A stretch of 64,000 bases of DNA from Staphylococcus hyicus (GCF_000816085.1 NZ_CP008747.1:1178001-1242000), one strand, 5' to 3'. Shown: positions 38,263-48,041, numbered from the stretch's first letter. The notes: generated by a model from the sequence alone, not told the origin. Made by a program: numbers and translations.

Positions 38263-39396
38263 ATGGATAGAGTCATTTTATTTGATGTAGATGGTGTTTT
38301 TTTAGATGAGAGTAGATGTTTTGATGTGTCTGCATTGGCAGTTTATGAACTGCTATTTGATAAAACTTATATGAATTTAGGTTCAAAAATAGATTTATCA
38401 CGAATTCAAGATTCGCAAATTCAAGCAATTCGCAAAGAAATTTTTGAAGATGATTTAATTTTAAATAAGCTTAAATCGTTAGGTGTGAACTCTAATTGGG
38501 ATATGTTATTTATCGTGTTTTCAATTCATTTGATACATTTGTTAAAGCAACTGCCTTTAGAAGAACAAATTTCATTTTTGGAATCAGAGATTATTACACA
38601 ATCTCAGTTGCAAAACATAGGTTTAAAAGTGACGCAAAAAGTGATTGATTTTGCCAAACCTTTAGATTTTCTAAATCGTGCTGCTCAAGGTAAAAAAGAG
38701 CTTTATCATGCTCTGATGTCGTATGCAAAATCACACTTAAACTACGAGAATGTCGCACTTTTCGACATTCAAAGTCCATTATGGCAATTTGCGCAATCGA
38801 TTTATCAAGAATGGTACTTAGGGGGAGCGTTGTTTGAAGAAATTGAAGCGCAACCGGCAAAAACGAATTTTAAAAAGGGATACATTTATAACGAAAAAGT
38901 GATTGTCCCTGTTGAAGAAATAAAGGATTTACTTCATACGCTTAAAGACGAGGGATATCGCGTAGGTATTGCGACAGGACGAACACGAGCAGAAACATTG
39001 ATTCCATTTGAGGCATTAGGTATTTTATCGCTATTTGACGAGTATCATATTGCTACCGCAAGTGAAGTGATAGATGTTGAAACAGAATATCCAGAATTAA
39101 AACCCTTAGGTAAACCTAATCCTTTTACCTATCTTGTAGCGTTTTTCGGTAATGATAAAAAATCTTACGAGGATTATGCAACAAATCAAGAGAATCGTGT
39201 TAACAAAACACACGTTACGATTGTTGGAGATTCTCTTGCAGATTTACTGTGTTCTAAAAAAATAAACGCGACTTTTATTGGGACATTAACGGGTTTAAAA
39301 GGAAGAGAGGCCAAAAAAGAATTAGAGGCACATCAAGCAGATTACATTGTCAACAATGTGCTTGATATTAAAAACATATTATTATCGAATAAATAA
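38263..39396 (+). CDS. HAD-superfamily hydrolase
   Basis: 377 residues. HAD motif I is LFDVDGVFLDE (residues 6-16, nucleophile Asp8 and acid Asp10), motif II is GIATGRTRAE, motif III lysine is in LGKPNPFTY, and motif IV is IVGDSLADLLC. A large helical insert (about 15-215) separates motif I from the rest and would form the cap that picks the substrate. The protein is longer than simple phosphoglycolate phosphatases. Substrate unknown. GGAGG lies about nine bases before the ATG at 38263; the longer frame overlaps the preceding terminator. Confidence 0.82.
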   Translation: MDRVILFDVDGVFLDESRCFDVSALAVYELLFDKTYMNLGSKIDLSRIQDSQIQAIRKEIFEDDLILNKLKSLGVNSNWDMLFIVFSIHLIHLLKQLPLEEQISFLESEIITQSQLQNIGLKVTQKVIDFAKPLDFLNRAAQGKKELYHALMSYAKSHLNYENVALFDIQSPLWQFAQSIYQEWYLGGALFEEIEAQPAKTNFKKGYIYNEKVIVPVEEIKDLLHTLKDEGYRVGIATGRTRAETLIPFEALGILSLFDEYHIATASEVIDVETEYPELKPLGKPNPFTYLVAFFGNDKKSYEDYATNQENRVNKTHVTIVGDSLADLLCSKKINATFIGTLTGLKGREAKKELEAHQADYIVNNVLDIKNILLSNK

Positions 39397-39446
39397 CGGT
39401 TTATAAAATGACAACGTTAGCCGATGCCATTGCATGTTAAACATTT

Positions 39447-39497
39447 AAAAGCTAGAAGTGTATGGAAATCATGAAATTTCATCCACTCCTAGCTTTT
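39447..39497. terminator. Bidirectional terminator between the HAD gene and serA
   Basis: AAAAGCTAG pairs with CTAGCTTTT, and the stem continues through AGTG/CACT and ATGGAAAT/ATTTCAT with single mismatches. Confidence 0.9.
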
Positions 39498-39500
39498 TGG

Positions 39501-41093
39501 TTATGATTTTAATGTGACAGGGGTTACAGAATGAAACCCTTCAATATTTAATAAATCATTTTCAACATCATCATGAATAGGGTTATCAATAGATAAAATC
39601 ATCATTGCTTTTCCACCAACGTGTGTACGACCTAAATGCATAGAAGCAATATTAACGTCATATTCTCCTAGGATTTGTCCAGTTTTACCAACAATACCAG
39701 GACGGTCATGGTGATGAATTAAAAGTTGATATTGTTCTGGCTTAAAATCAACAGGATAATCATTAATTCTAACAATTCGAGGGCCAAAACCGTTGAGTAC
39801 AGTTGCACCTATTTTGACACGATCACCTTTATTAATGAGTTCTAATTCAATATAGTTACTAAATCCTTTTTTGCGTTTCGTTTTTTCAATGGTATATGTG
39901 ACATTTTGTTCATTTAAAAGCACTAATGCATTGATTAAATTGACATGATCACCCATATCTTGTTGTAATACACCTTTTACAAGTGTACGTGTAATTAGAC
40001 TCGTGTCATCTAAAGCCAAATCTCCTGCGTACGTAATTTTGAGTTCACGTGGCGCTTTTGGTAATAATTGTATACCCACTTGTCCAGTCATCTTTGCGAG
40101 TTGGACAAAGGGTTGCAACGCTTCATCTTCATTAAAAATAACATTTGGCGCATTGACTGCATGAGAAATATTTTGATGTAACAATATATCTACAATGTCT
40201 TGAGCAACTGAAACTGCTACCTTTTCTTGTGCTTCAATTGTTGATGCGCCGAGATGAGGCGTGACAATGACTTTAGGGTGACGTGTTAATGGGGAATGCG
40301 TTGCGGGTTCATTTTCAAAAACATCTAAAGCTGCCCCGGCGATTTGATTGTGATTTAGCGCTTCAATCAATGCTGCTTCATCAATGATACCTCCACGTGC
40401 GACATTAATAATTCTTAAACTTGGTTTAGCTTGTTGAAAGAATGATGCACCAATAATTCCTTTTGTTTTTTCAGTTAATGGGGTATGTACTGTAACAAAA
40501 TCAGCGCTTTGAGCAATCTCATCTACTGTTGCACGTGTAAAATCAAGTTCTTTTGCTTTGTCCTCAGATAGATAAGGGTCATACGCTAAAATTGACATCC
40601 CAAAACTTTGAAGGCGTTTAGCTACACCGATGCCAATACGTCCTGTGCCGATGACGCCTAAAGTTTTACGATATAATTCAGTCCCTCTAAAAGACTTTCG
40701 ATCCCAATTCCCTTGAGTTAATGAAGCGTGTGCTTGAGGTATATTTCGAGCCATAGCTAAAATCATTGCTACTGAATGTTCAGTTGCAGAAATGGTATTG
40801 CCATTTGGGGCATTAATCACAATAATCCCTTGTTTTGTTGCGAATTCAAGATCGATATTATCTACACCTACGCCTGCACGCGCCACAACTTTTAATTGTT
40901 TACCTGCTTTTAAAATTGCCTCTGTAACTTGTGTTTGACTGCGAACGATAAGTGCATGAAATTCTGGAATACGTTGAATAAGTTCATCTTCGCTCAAACC
41001 AGTATCATGGACGACATGAAAATGAGCGTCATCAGTCAGCGCTTTTAAGCCATCTTCTGAAATTGGATCTGCGACAAGTACTTTATATAACAT
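39501..41093 (-). CDS. serA: D-3-phosphoglycerate dehydrogenase
   Basis: 530 residues, the long form. The substrate-binding N-terminus includes IVRSQTQVTE and ARAGVGVDNID. The NAD Rossmann motif is GVIGTGRIGIGVAKRL (about 145-160), and the catalytic Arg and His regions are NVARGGIIDEAA and TPHLGASTIEAQ. An intervening ASB-like domain and a C-terminal ACT domain (about 455-530, HHDRPGIVGKTGQILG) follow. It catalyses the first step of serine synthesis. Its start overlaps the upstream aminotransferase by 11 bases, so the two are one operon. Confidence 0.95.
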   Translation of the reverse strand: MLYKVLVADPISEDGLKALTDDAHFHVVHDTGLSEDELIQRIPEFHALIVRSQTQVTEAILKAGKQLKVVARAGVGVDNIDLEFATKQGIIVINAPNGNTISATEHSVAMILAMARNIPQAHASLTQGNWDRKSFRGTELYRKTLGVIGTGRIGIGVAKRLQSFGMSILAYDPYLSEDKAKELDFTRATVDEIAQSADFVTVHTPLTEKTKGIIGASFFQQAKPSLRIINVARGGIIDEAALIEALNHNQIAGAALDVFENEPATHSPLTRHPKVIVTPHLGASTIEAQEKVAVSVAQDIVDILLHQNISHAVNAPNVIFNEDEALQPFVQLAKMTGQVGIQLLPKAPRELKITYAGDLALDDTSLITRTLVKGVLQQDMGDHVNLINALVLLNEQNVTYTIEKTKRKKGFSNYIELELINKGDRVKIGATVLNGFGPRIVRINDYPVDFKPEQYQLLIHHHDRPGIVGKTGQILGEYDVNIASMHLGRTHVGGKAMMILSIDNPIHDDVENDLLNIEGFHSVTPVTLKS

Positions 41094-42243
41094 CTTTTAA
41101 AACCTCCATAAACGCAGTAGTGCCTTTTCCGACTAAAGATTCCTGTCTATGTTTAGTCAAAATAAGTTCTAAAGCTGAAATAAATGATAATAATGTAAAC
41201 GGCGAAACATCAGCCATATGTCCCACACGTAAAATGTGACCTTTTAAATGGCCTTGACCTCCCGCAATAGTAATATTGAACTGATCTTTTAGCGCATTTT
41301 TAATTGTTACTAGTTCCGTATTATTTTTGGGCAAGAAAGCTGTAACAGTGGGGGATGCGACCTCATCTTTTACCAAGAGCTCAAGATCCAATGCGTTTAA
41401 AGCTACACGGACTGCATCACGTAATTGATAATGTTGTTGTACGATGTTTTCAAACCCGATGGCGTCAATATAACGTTTATATGCGATAACGCCTCGAAAT
41501 GCTGAAATGTTTGGTGTATACGGTGTAGATGATTGCTGCAAAGATTTATGATGTTTTGACAAATCTAAATAAAACTTAGGCATTTGATTGTGTTGGAATG
41601 CCTTTAGCGCACGTTCGTTATATGCGACAAAAGCTATACCTGGAGGTAACCCCATCGCTTTTTGGCTTCCTGATACTAGAATATCAATTTGATCACGCTG
41701 CATATTAACATCAACAGCACCGATGCAACTCACACCATCAACTACATAAAAAATGGATGCATCAAAATGTTTTAATGCAATTCCTAGTTCAGCAACAGGA
41801 TGTAAAACTGCAGTAGATGTTTCACAATATTGTGTAAAAACAGCTTTGATGTGATGACCTAAATGTTTGATAAAGTTCATAACTTCCTCTGTATCGAAAG
41901 CTTCTCCCCAGGTAACGTGATATACATGGACGTTTGAATAATATGTTTGAGCAATTTGCTTAAAACGGTTTCCAAATGCGCCAGAGACAATCACTACAAT
42001 ATGGTCTTCAGTATCAAGTAAATTCACCATACTTGCTTCGAGTGCGCTTGTACCACTGGAAGAAAGTATCATGACATCATGTTGACTCCCAAAAACCACT
42101 TTAAGAGCATGGAAGGCTTCCTTAGCAATTTTTTCAAAGTCGGATGAACGATGTCCCACCATGGGTAAATTCATTTCAGCTTGAATATGTGCGGCAATAG
42201 GTGTTGGGCCAGGTGTTAATAATGTGGGATGATTAAAGTACAT
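41083..42243 (-). CDS. Class V aminotransferase (alanine-glyoxylate/serine-pyruvate type)
   Basis: 386 residues, fold-type I PLP enzyme. It begins LTPGPTPIAAHIQAEMN, has SSGTSALEASMVNLL for phosphate binding, and the PLP lysine is Lys195 in SGSQKAMGLPPGIAF. QGHLKGHILRVGHMADVSPF is a C-terminal family signature. The best family match is alanine-glyoxylate/PucG-like, yet it is translationally coupled to serA, with an 11-base overlap. That suggests it may supply the transamination step of serine synthesis or connect serine and glycine metabolism. This is inference. AAGGAGG precedes the ATG. Confidence 0.85.
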   Translation of the reverse strand: MYFNHPTLLTPGPTPIAAHIQAEMNLPMVGHRSSDFEKIAKEAFHALKVVFGSQHDVMILSSSGTSALEASMVNLLDTEDHIVVIVSGAFGNRFKQIAQTYYSNVHVYHVTWGEAFDTEEVMNFIKHLGHHIKAVFTQYCETSTAVLHPVAELGIALKHFDASIFYVVDGVSCIGAVDVNMQRDQIDILVSGSQKAMGLPPGIAFVAYNERALKAFQHNQMPKFYLDLSKHHKSLQQSSTPYTPNISAFRGVIAYKRYIDAIGFENIVQQHYQLRDAVRVALNALDLELLVKDEVASPTVTAFLPKNNTELVTIKNALKDQFNITIAGGQGHLKGHILRVGHMADVSPFTLLSFISALELILTKHRQESLVGKGTTAFMEVLKDVI

Positions 42244-42280
42244 AAGAAACCTCCTTGAGTAAGATTTTTTAATTTTAACA

Positions 42281-42295
42281 AATATTCAGATAAAT
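42281..42295 (-). promoter_or_regulatory. Candidate CodY box upstream of aminotransferase-serA
   Basis: On the minus strand ATTTATCTGAATATT matches 12 of 15 positions of AATTTTCWGAAAATT. It lies just upstream of a TAAAAT element (42272-42277), about 40 bases before the operon start codon. Confidence 0.4.
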
Positions 42296-42332
42296 TAACA
42301 GAAAAAATTTCACGGAACTTTTTTTCGTGAAA

Positions 42333-42779
42333 TTAAATATAAATTAATGGATTGATTTTAATTGGCACGTTTCCGCGTAAGCTATTAGAGACCATACAGT
42401 TACGATCGGCAATATGAAGCAATCGTTCCAAGCGTTGATGAAGTTTTTGTTTTGATTCGAAATCTTGTACATAAATATTTACATGGTGTGTGATTTCTTC
42501 CATAGTAAATATTTGGTGTCTTAATGAGGCTGTACCAATTGTAGACACATTTAACTTTTTCACTTTAATATGGGCACGTTCTAACGTTGCTGCTAACGAT
42601 ATTGTAAAACAACTCCCAGCAGCGCTGACTAATAATTCGTCAGGGTTTGTACCGATGCCTGTGCCACCAAGACTGTTGGGAATAGAAAATTGTTCGTGAA
42701 TCTCATCACCATGAAGTTTACCCACACTATTGCGTCCACCTTGCCATTCGAAATTTACTTTAAATGCGTGTTGAGTCAT
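42333..42779 (-). CDS. OsmC-family peroxidase-like protein
   Basis: 148 residues of the OsmC/Ohr superfamily. The two redox cysteines are Cys57 in SAAGSCFTISLA and Cys128 in ADRNCMVSNSL, the spacing expected for a peroxidatic and resolving pair. GTNPDELLVSAAGSC is the usual helix start. It would reduce organic peroxides with a lipoyl or other dithiol donor in the cytoplasm. Whether it is OsmC or Ohr type is not settled. AGGAGGAATG lies before the ATG. It is divergent from the glycerophosphodiesterase gene. Confidence 0.86.
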   Translation of the reverse strand: MTQHAFKVNFEWQGGRNSVGKLHGDEIHEQFSIPNSLGGTGIGTNPDELLVSAAGSCFTISLAATLERAHIKVKKLNVSTIGTASLRHQIFTMEEITHHVNIYVQDFESKQKLHQRLERLLHIADRNCMVSNSLRGNVPIKINPLIYI

Positions 42780-42855
42780 TTCAGTTCATTCCTCCTAATA
42801 TTATGTTAAGTTAAGTGTAGTAGAATTTTGTATCATTTGAAAGGATGTATCGTGA

Positions 42856-43599
42856 ATGAAATTGAGTAAACCATTTAAAGGCTTTAAAATAGTTGCACAT
42901 CGAGGTTTAGCTGAAACCTATCCTGAAAATACGAAAGTGGCCTATCAAGCTGCGCTCGGAAGACATATCGATATGCTTGAAATTGATTTACATATGACTA
43001 AAGATGGGGCGCTCGTTGCAATACATGATGAGACTATTGATCGTACTTCAAATGGGAGGGGAGAGATAAAAGAATATACTTTAGATGAATTGCGACAATA
43101 TGATTTTGGGAGTTGGAAAGCATCGTTTAAACATGAAGACATTATGACTTTTGATGAAATTTTAACACTTTGTAAAAATTATTCGAAAATGCTATTGATA
43201 GAGATTAAAACACCGAGAAAGTATCCAGGTATTGAAAAAGCGGTCATTCAAAAAATAAAAAATCAACAGTTTCCTCATCATCGTGTAATTATTCAATCTT
43301 TTGATATGAAATCCATTCAACAATTGCATGCATTAACGCCTTACATCACGTTAGGTGTTTTAATTAGTAAACGAAAATACTGGCTCAAACAACCACCATT
43401 TAAAGACATAGCGGAGTTTGCTGATTTTGTAAATCCAAACTATAAATTGGTGAATCCTAAATTTATGCAACGTGCACATTGCGAAGGGCTCAAAGTGATG
43501 CCATATACCGTTAATACATTAGATGTAGCCAAACACATGATTAAATTAGGTGTCGATGGTCTAATTACAGATGCACCACACCGACTATTCAAACTATAA
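42856..43599 (+). CDS. Glycerophosphodiester phosphodiesterase
   Basis: 247 residues, TIM-barrel GDPD. The catalytic and metal residues appear in VAHRGLAETYPENT (His15, Arg16, Glu22), EIDLHMTKDG (Glu42, Asp44) and AIHDETIDRTSNG (His57). TDAPHRLFKL ends the protein. It would hydrolyse glycerophosphodiesters to glycerol-3-phosphate and an alcohol. No signal peptide is seen, so it is probably cytoplasmic. AAAGGA lies 11 bases before the ATG. Confidence 0.92.
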   Translation: MKLSKPFKGFKIVAHRGLAETYPENTKVAYQAALGRHIDMLEIDLHMTKDGALVAIHDETIDRTSNGRGEIKEYTLDELRQYDFGSWKASFKHEDIMTFDEILTLCKNYSKMLLIEIKTPRKYPGIEKAVIQKIKNQQFPHHRVIIQSFDMKSIQQLHALTPYITLGVLISKRKYWLKQPPFKDIAEFADFVNPNYKLVNPKFMQRAHCEGLKVMPYTVNTLDVAKHMIKLGVDGLITDAPHRLFKL

Positions 43600-43610
43600 A
43601 TTTACATACT

Positions 43611-43659
43611 AAAAAAGGATAATGAAAATGATACGAATTCATTTTCATTATCCTTTTTT
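43611..43659. terminator. Bidirectional terminator, perfect 21-bp stem
   Basis: A-rich AAAAAAGGATAATGAAAATGA pairs perfectly with its complement around a 7-base loop. It lies between convergent genes. Confidence 0.93.
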
Positions 43660-43724
43660 AATTCAATATGCATCTATTGGGATATTTGTTCATGAATATC
43701 TTTAAGATTTCATGCACGACTGTA

Positions 43725-44678
43725 TTATAGGTTATTTAATTGTTGATAGGCGCCGATTGCGACTGCTAAATCAAAATGTGCTGCACCCACACATTTAAAA
43801 ATTGTGATATCTTCAGTTGCTTGACGTAACATGTTCTGGTTTAAAACGATTGATTTTAAATCACCATCTATGTCATTAAATTGGAAAATATGTCGTTTAT
43901 TTGCCTCAATAAATTCGCCCGCTTCTTCTTTCACACCTTCAATATCATCAAAAACGATATGGTTAGCGTATGGGAATAGTTGATAATCCATTTCTATCAT
44001 TTCAGGTCTATAGGAGCCAATTCCATTAATATGTGTACCAGGTTGAATGTCTTGAGCTTGAAACACAGGAGTTGTAGATTGTGTTTGGCAATTAATAATA
44101 TCTGAATGACGTGCCAAAGTTGTCACATCTTTGGCTACTTCAACGTCTAGATGGGGGAATATTGCTTCAATGCGTGCTTTGAATAAATTTGCTTTTTCCG
44201 TTGTACGATTATAAAGTAAAACTTTTTTGATAGGTCGAACCTCTAAATTTCCTAATAGTTGTTCGTAAGCCATACCTCCAGTACCGATTAAACCAAGTGT
44301 TTCACTTTCTTTATTACTCATATATTTTGAAGCGATGCCACTTAGAGCACCTGTACGAAGTCGGGTTAAGTAACTACCATCGATGCTAGCAAGGTGTTCG
44401 CCAGTGTTAATATCGGTCAAAATGATATTAGCTTGTGTCGTAGGACGTCCGTGTTGAGGGTTATTAGGTGTAATGGAGGTGATTTTTATCATACCAAGCT
44501 GTTTTCCTTTATGAATAGAAGGCATATATAACATCGATTGTGCACCTTCACCGGTTGGAATCACTAGACGCTGTGTTTGTGTTACATGTTCAATATCTTT
44601 GAATAAGTCTTCAATATCCCTAATCGCATCTTTCATTTGGTATGCTGATTTGACGTCACTTTCATTCCAAATCTTCAT
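43725..44678 (-). CDS. Ornithine cyclodeaminase / mu-crystallin family protein
   Basis: 317 residues. The Rossmann motif is LGLIGTGGMAYEQL (about residues 129-142). RTGALSGIASKYMS and GSYRPEMIEMD are family hallmarks, and DDIEGVKEEAGE near residue 220 is the region of the catalytic Asp. Family members are ornithine cyclodeaminases, alanine dehydrogenases or delta-1-pyrroline-2-carboxylate reductases; the sequence alone does not choose. It is a single gene, convergent with the glycerophosphodiesterase. Confidence 0.82.
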   Translation of the reverse strand: MKIWNESDVKSAYQMKDAIRDIEDLFKDIEHVTQTQRLVIPTGEGAQSMLYMPSIHKGKQLGMIKITSITPNNPQHGRPTTQANIILTDINTGEHLASIDGSYLTRLRTGALSGIASKYMSNKESETLGLIGTGGMAYEQLLGNLEVRPIKKVLLYNRTTEKANLFKARIEAIFPHLDVEVAKDVTTLARHSDIINCQTQSTTPVFQAQDIQPGTHINGIGSYRPEMIEMDYQLFPYANHIVFDDIEGVKEEAGEFIEANKRHIFQFNDIDGDLKSIVLNQNMLRQATEDITIFKCVGAAHFDLAVAIGAYQQLNNL

Positions 44679-44802
44679 TGACTTTCACTCCTTCACTTTT
44701 GATGTTAGTATACGTAAAATTATATACAAAGTAAAAGGGGGTATAAAAGTACGAATGGTCACCTTAAAAAAAGAATCGAATATCCGCACTGTAAACATAT
44801 AA

Positions 44803-44833
44803 AAACACCACCATGCATCGCATGATGGTGTTT
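44803..44833 (-). terminator. Terminator after rpsD
   Basis: AAACACCACCATGC pairs with GCATGATGGTGTTT around a three-base loop (one G-U pair). On the minus strand TTTAT follows. Confidence 0.9.
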
Positions 44834-44841
44834 GGAACATA

Positions 44842-45444
44842 TTAACGAGAGTAATACTCAACGATTAATTGTTCATTAATTTCAGCTGGTAATTCGCTAC
44901 GCTCAGGAAGACGAACGAACGTACCTTTTAAGTTATCAGCATCAAATTCTAAGTAATCTGGAACGAAATTGTTAATTTCGATTGATTCTTCGATGATTGC
45001 TAATTTTTGTGATTTCTCACGTACAGTGATAACTTGACCAGGTTTTAAAGTGTATGATGGAATGTCAACACGTTTACCATCTACTTCAACATGACCATGA
45101 CCTACTAATTGACGTGCTTGACGACGTGTACGTGCTAAACCTAAAGCATAAACAACAGCGTCTAAACGACTTGCTAAAAGGATCATGAAGTTTTCACCGT
45201 GAATACCGCCTTGTTTACCAGCAGCTTCAAAAGTGTTACGGAATTGTCTTTCAGTCATTCCGTATAAGTAACGTAATTTTTGTTTTTCACGTAATTGTAA
45301 TCCATACTCAGATAATTTTTTACGTTGTGTTGGACCGTGTTGTCCTGGTGCATAAGGACGTTTTTCTAATTCTTTACCAGTACCTGATAATGAGATACCT
45401 AAACGACGAGATTTTTTCCAGCTTGAACCTCTGAATCGAGCCAT
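44842..45444 (-). CDS. rpsD: 30S ribosomal protein S4
   Basis: 200 residues, the primary 16S rRNA binding protein that nucleates 30S assembly. It starts [20 protein letters not shown], has [13 protein letters not shown] and the S4 RNA-binding domain [20 protein letters not shown] (about residues 91-110), and ends [10 protein letters not shown]. The N-terminus lacks the Cys-rich zinc motif, so it is the zinc-free form. AAGGAGGAG lies before the ATG. It is monocistronic with a long 5' leader, which in Bacillus binds S4 for autoregulation. Confidence 0.97.
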   Translation of the reverse strand: MARFRGSSWKKSRRLGISLSGTGKELEKRPYAPGQHGPTQRKKLSEYGLQLREKQKLRYLYGMTERQFRNTFEAAGKQGGIHGENFMILLASRLDAVVYALGLARTRRQARQLVGHGHVEVDGKRVDIPSYTLKPGQVITVREKSQKLAIIEESIEINNFVPDYLEFDADNLKGTFVRLPERSELPAEINEQLIVEYYSR

Positions 45445-45622
45445 AATTGACTCCTCCTTTTTCTTTTTTGTTGATATGAAAAAACAAAAAAGAGTGTTAA
45501 ATGCTCATAAAGATATAATATTTTGTGTGTCCTCACCTCATAGCTCCGGTTACACGACACGTCCACTTTGGGAATATCATAGCGCCTTATAATATTTAAC
45601 TGCTATTTTCGTTTTTCACACA
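45445..45622 (-). promoter_or_regulatory. Long 5' leader of rpsD, probable S4 autoregulatory site
   Basis: From the predicted start near 45622 to the rpsD ATG the leader is about 178 bases, long for a single gene. An 8-bp outer stem (TTTGTGTG at 45617-45624 with CACACAAA at 45522-45529, minus-strand reading) encloses about 87 bases rich in GC islands such as GTAACCGGAGC. A T-rich run follows at about 45481-45492. Bacillus rpsD is repressed by S4 binding its leader; an equivalent role here is inferred. Confidence 0.5.
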
Positions 45623-45628
45623 AAGTCC

Positions 45629-45656
45629 ATTTTACCATGCTCTAGATAAAAGTCAA
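45629..45656 (-). promoter_or_regulatory. rpsD promoter
   Basis: On the minus strand TTGACT (45651-45656) and TAAAAT (45629-45634) are 16 bases apart, with TGG just before the -10. It abuts the stop codon of the upstream GAF-domain gene. Confidence 0.75.
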
Positions 45657-45658
45657 GG

Positions 45659-46114
45659 CTAAATATGTTTTTCTAATACCTTTACAACTTCTACTAAACC
45701 TTTTTCATCGTGGACTTGAAAACGATTTTTAACGGGTGCATCAATATCTAACACACCAATAATGGTTTCATCTTTATGTATCGGGATAACGATTTCTGAT
45801 TGGCTATTCGCATCACAGGCGATGTGTCCGGGAAATGCATTCACATCAGAAACACGTTGGACGGCATTTTGTTTTACTGCGGTCCCACATACGCCACTTC
45901 CGATTTCTATGTGAACACAAGCCGGCTTACCTTGAAATGGACCTAATATGAGAGCATCGTTTTTCATTAAATAAAAACCCACCCAATTTATTTGATCTAA
46001 ATTTTCGTTTAATAAAGCTGAAGCATTGCTAAGGTTCGCAATTAAATCTGTTTCACCTGTTAACAACGCATCCAATTGGCGTACTATAATATCATAATTT
46101 GTTTCAATATTCAC
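45659..46114 (-). CDS. msrC: Free methionine-(R)-sulfoxide reductase (GAF domain)
   Basis: 151 residues, a single GAF domain. Three cysteines, Cys66 (PACVHI), Cys76 (GVCGTA) and Cys100 (IACDAN), stand at the positions used by fRMsr enzymes. LDIDAPVKNRF near residue 125 completes the fold. It would reduce free Met-(R)-sulfoxide with thioredoxin electrons in the cytoplasm. The B. subtilis counterpart is YtsP. It is divergent from ezrA and upstream of rpsD, which has its own promoter. Confidence 0.88.
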   Translation of the reverse strand: MNIETNYDIIVRQLDALLTGETDLIANLSNASALLNENLDQINWVGFYLMKNDALILGPFQGKPACVHIEIGSGVCGTAVKQNAVQRVSDVNAFPGHIACDANSQSEIVIPIHKDETIIGVLDIDAPVKNRFQVHDEKGLVEVVKVLEKHI

Positions 46115-46293
46115 AATAAACCCATCTCCCTTAAAAATATTAAAATTATTATAGCCTTTTCATTTGTTCGACGCAATTTAGATGCAAACTATGGTAAAAT
46201 TTTAAAAAGTCTATCTTTATTAAAGATTTCATTTTAATGCGATTAAGAATTACGTTATAATGAATTTATGTTTGTAGGAGGAGACGAAAGGAC

Positions 46294-47997
46294 ATGGCAT
46301 TATATATTATTTTAGCTATTATTATCATTATATTGGTCGGCATCGGTATCCTTTTTATGATGCGATCAAATAAAAGAAAAATGATTCAAACTGCGGAAGA
46401 TCGTAAAGTGAAGTTAAATGACCTTACATATGATGAAAGCTTACATAAATTAGAACGCTTAAATATGACAGGTCAAACGAAAGCTGAATACGATGCATTA
46501 AGTGATTCTTGGAAATCATCACTTAATGACTACTTAATGCCAGTTGATGAAAAAATCCATGAAGCTGAAGTGAATTTAGATAAATTTAAATTTACGCAAG
46601 CTGAAACGGATATCAAAGATGCACATGAAATGATGGATGCATATGAAGCAAAACATCATGAATTGACCGAGAAAGCGGACAAAGTACTGCAAATTCATCA
46701 TGAGAGTGATCAATTGTATGATCAAACGAAAGAAGAGCATCGCAAACTAAAACGTGAAGTTTTAGCCAATCGCCATCAATATGGTGAAGCGGCAGCACCA
46801 CTTGAAAAAGAAATTGAACAAGTAGAGCCAGAGCTTGCACTTTATGAAGAATTAAAAGAAGACGGTAACTATCGACAAGCACATCAACATATTAAAAATT
46901 TAAATGAAGATTTAACATATTTGAATGAAGATATGAAAGAGATACCGGAACTGATTCGTGAAGCACAAAAAGAATTACCGGGACAATTTCAAGATCTTAA
47001 ATATGGTGTTCGTGATTTAAAAGTAGAAGGATATGACCTAGATCACGTGAAGGTAGACAGTCAACTCCAATCATTAAAAACAGAATTAAGTTTTGTGGAG
47101 CCGATGATTAGTCGTCTTGAGTTAGATGAGGCGAATAAAAAATTAGAAGACATCAATGCGCAACTGGATGAGATGTACGACTTAATTGAACATGAAGTTA
47201 AAGCTAAGAACGCAGTCGAAGAGTCAAAAGAGCGCATCACTGATGATTTATTCCATGCGAAAGATATGAACTATACGTTACAAACTGAAATTGAATATGG
47301 TCGCGAAAATTATTATATTAATGAAAGTGATATTCAGAGTGTACGCCAGTTCGAAAATGAGATTCAAAATTTAATTTCAGTTTATGATGAAATTTTAATG
47401 GAAATGGCTAAATCTTCTGTACGTTACAGTGAAGTTCAAGACAATTTGAAGTATATTGAAGATCATGTCGATGTTATTAATGAAAAGCAACAGAAATTGC
47501 AAAACCACTTAGTATCGCTTCGTGAAGATGAAGCAGAAGCTGAGGAACACATTTTGCGTGTTCAAAGTAAAAAAGAAGAAATATATCGTCGTTTACTTGC
47601 TTCAAACCTTACGAGTGTCCCTGAAAGATTTATCATTTTAAAAAATGAAATTGATTATGAAGTAAGAGAAGTTAATGAACGCTTTAGTGAGCGTCCAATT
47701 AACGTACAACATTTAAAAGATAAAGTGAACAAAGTTGTACTTCAAATGAATAAATTCGAAGATGAAGCAAATGACGTCTTGATTAATGCGGTGTTTGCAG
47801 AAAAATTAATACAATATGGTAACCGTTACCGTAAAGATTATCACGATTTAGATAAGAGTCTTAATGAAGCTGAACGTTTATTTAAAAACAATCGTTATAA
47901 ACGATCAAGTGAAATTTCTGCTCAAGCCTTAGAGCGAGTGGAGCCTGGAATTTCAGATACAATTGAACAAGAAGTAATGAAATTACAAACAACATAA
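46294..47997 (+). CDS. ezrA: Septation ring formation regulator EzrA
   Basis: 567 residues. One N-terminal membrane segment (residues 2-22) has the N-terminus outside. It is followed by a long, almost wholly helical cytoplasmic part with spectrin-like repeats and heptads (about 30-560). Recurrent Glu/Lys/Leu-rich stretches and the late [20 protein letters not shown] patch fit EzrA. In Firmicutes it binds FtsZ and penicillin-binding proteins, limits Z-rings at wrong places and helps division. AGGAGGAG lies about ten bases before the ATG. Length is close to that of S. aureus EzrA. Confidence 0.94.
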   Translation: MALYIILAIIIIILVGIGILFMMRSNKRKMIQTAEDRKVKLNDLTYDESLHKLERLNMTGQTKAEYDALSDSWKSSLNDYLMPVDEKIHEAEVNLDKFKFTQAETDIKDAHEMMDAYEAKHHELTEKADKVLQIHHESDQLYDQTKEEHRKLKREVLANRHQYGEAAAPLEKEIEQVEPELALYEELKEDGNYRQAHQHIKNLNEDLTYLNEDMKEIPELIREAQKELPGQFQDLKYGVRDLKVEGYDLDHVKVDSQLQSLKTELSFVEPMISRLELDEANKKLEDINAQLDEMYDLIEHEVKAKNAVEESKERITDDLFHAKDMNYTLQTEIEYGRENYYINESDIQSVRQFENEIQNLISVYDEILMEMAKSSVRYSEVQDNLKYIEDHVDVINEKQQKLQNHLVSLREDEAEAEEHILRVQSKKEEIYRRLLASNLTSVPERFIILKNEIDYEVREVNERFSERPINVQHLKDKVNKVVLQMNKFEDEANDVLINAVFAEKLIQYGNRYRKDYHDLDKSLNEAERLFKNNRYKRSSEISAQALERVEPGISDTIEQEVMKLQTT

Positions 47998-48008
47998 TTA
48001 ATCGTATC

Positions 48009-48041
48009 AGAGGTGAAGCCCAAGGTTTCACCTCTATTTAT
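48009..48041 (+). terminator. Terminator after ezrA
   Basis: AGAGGTGAA pairs with TTTCACCTCT, followed by ATTTATTT. Confidence 0.85.
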
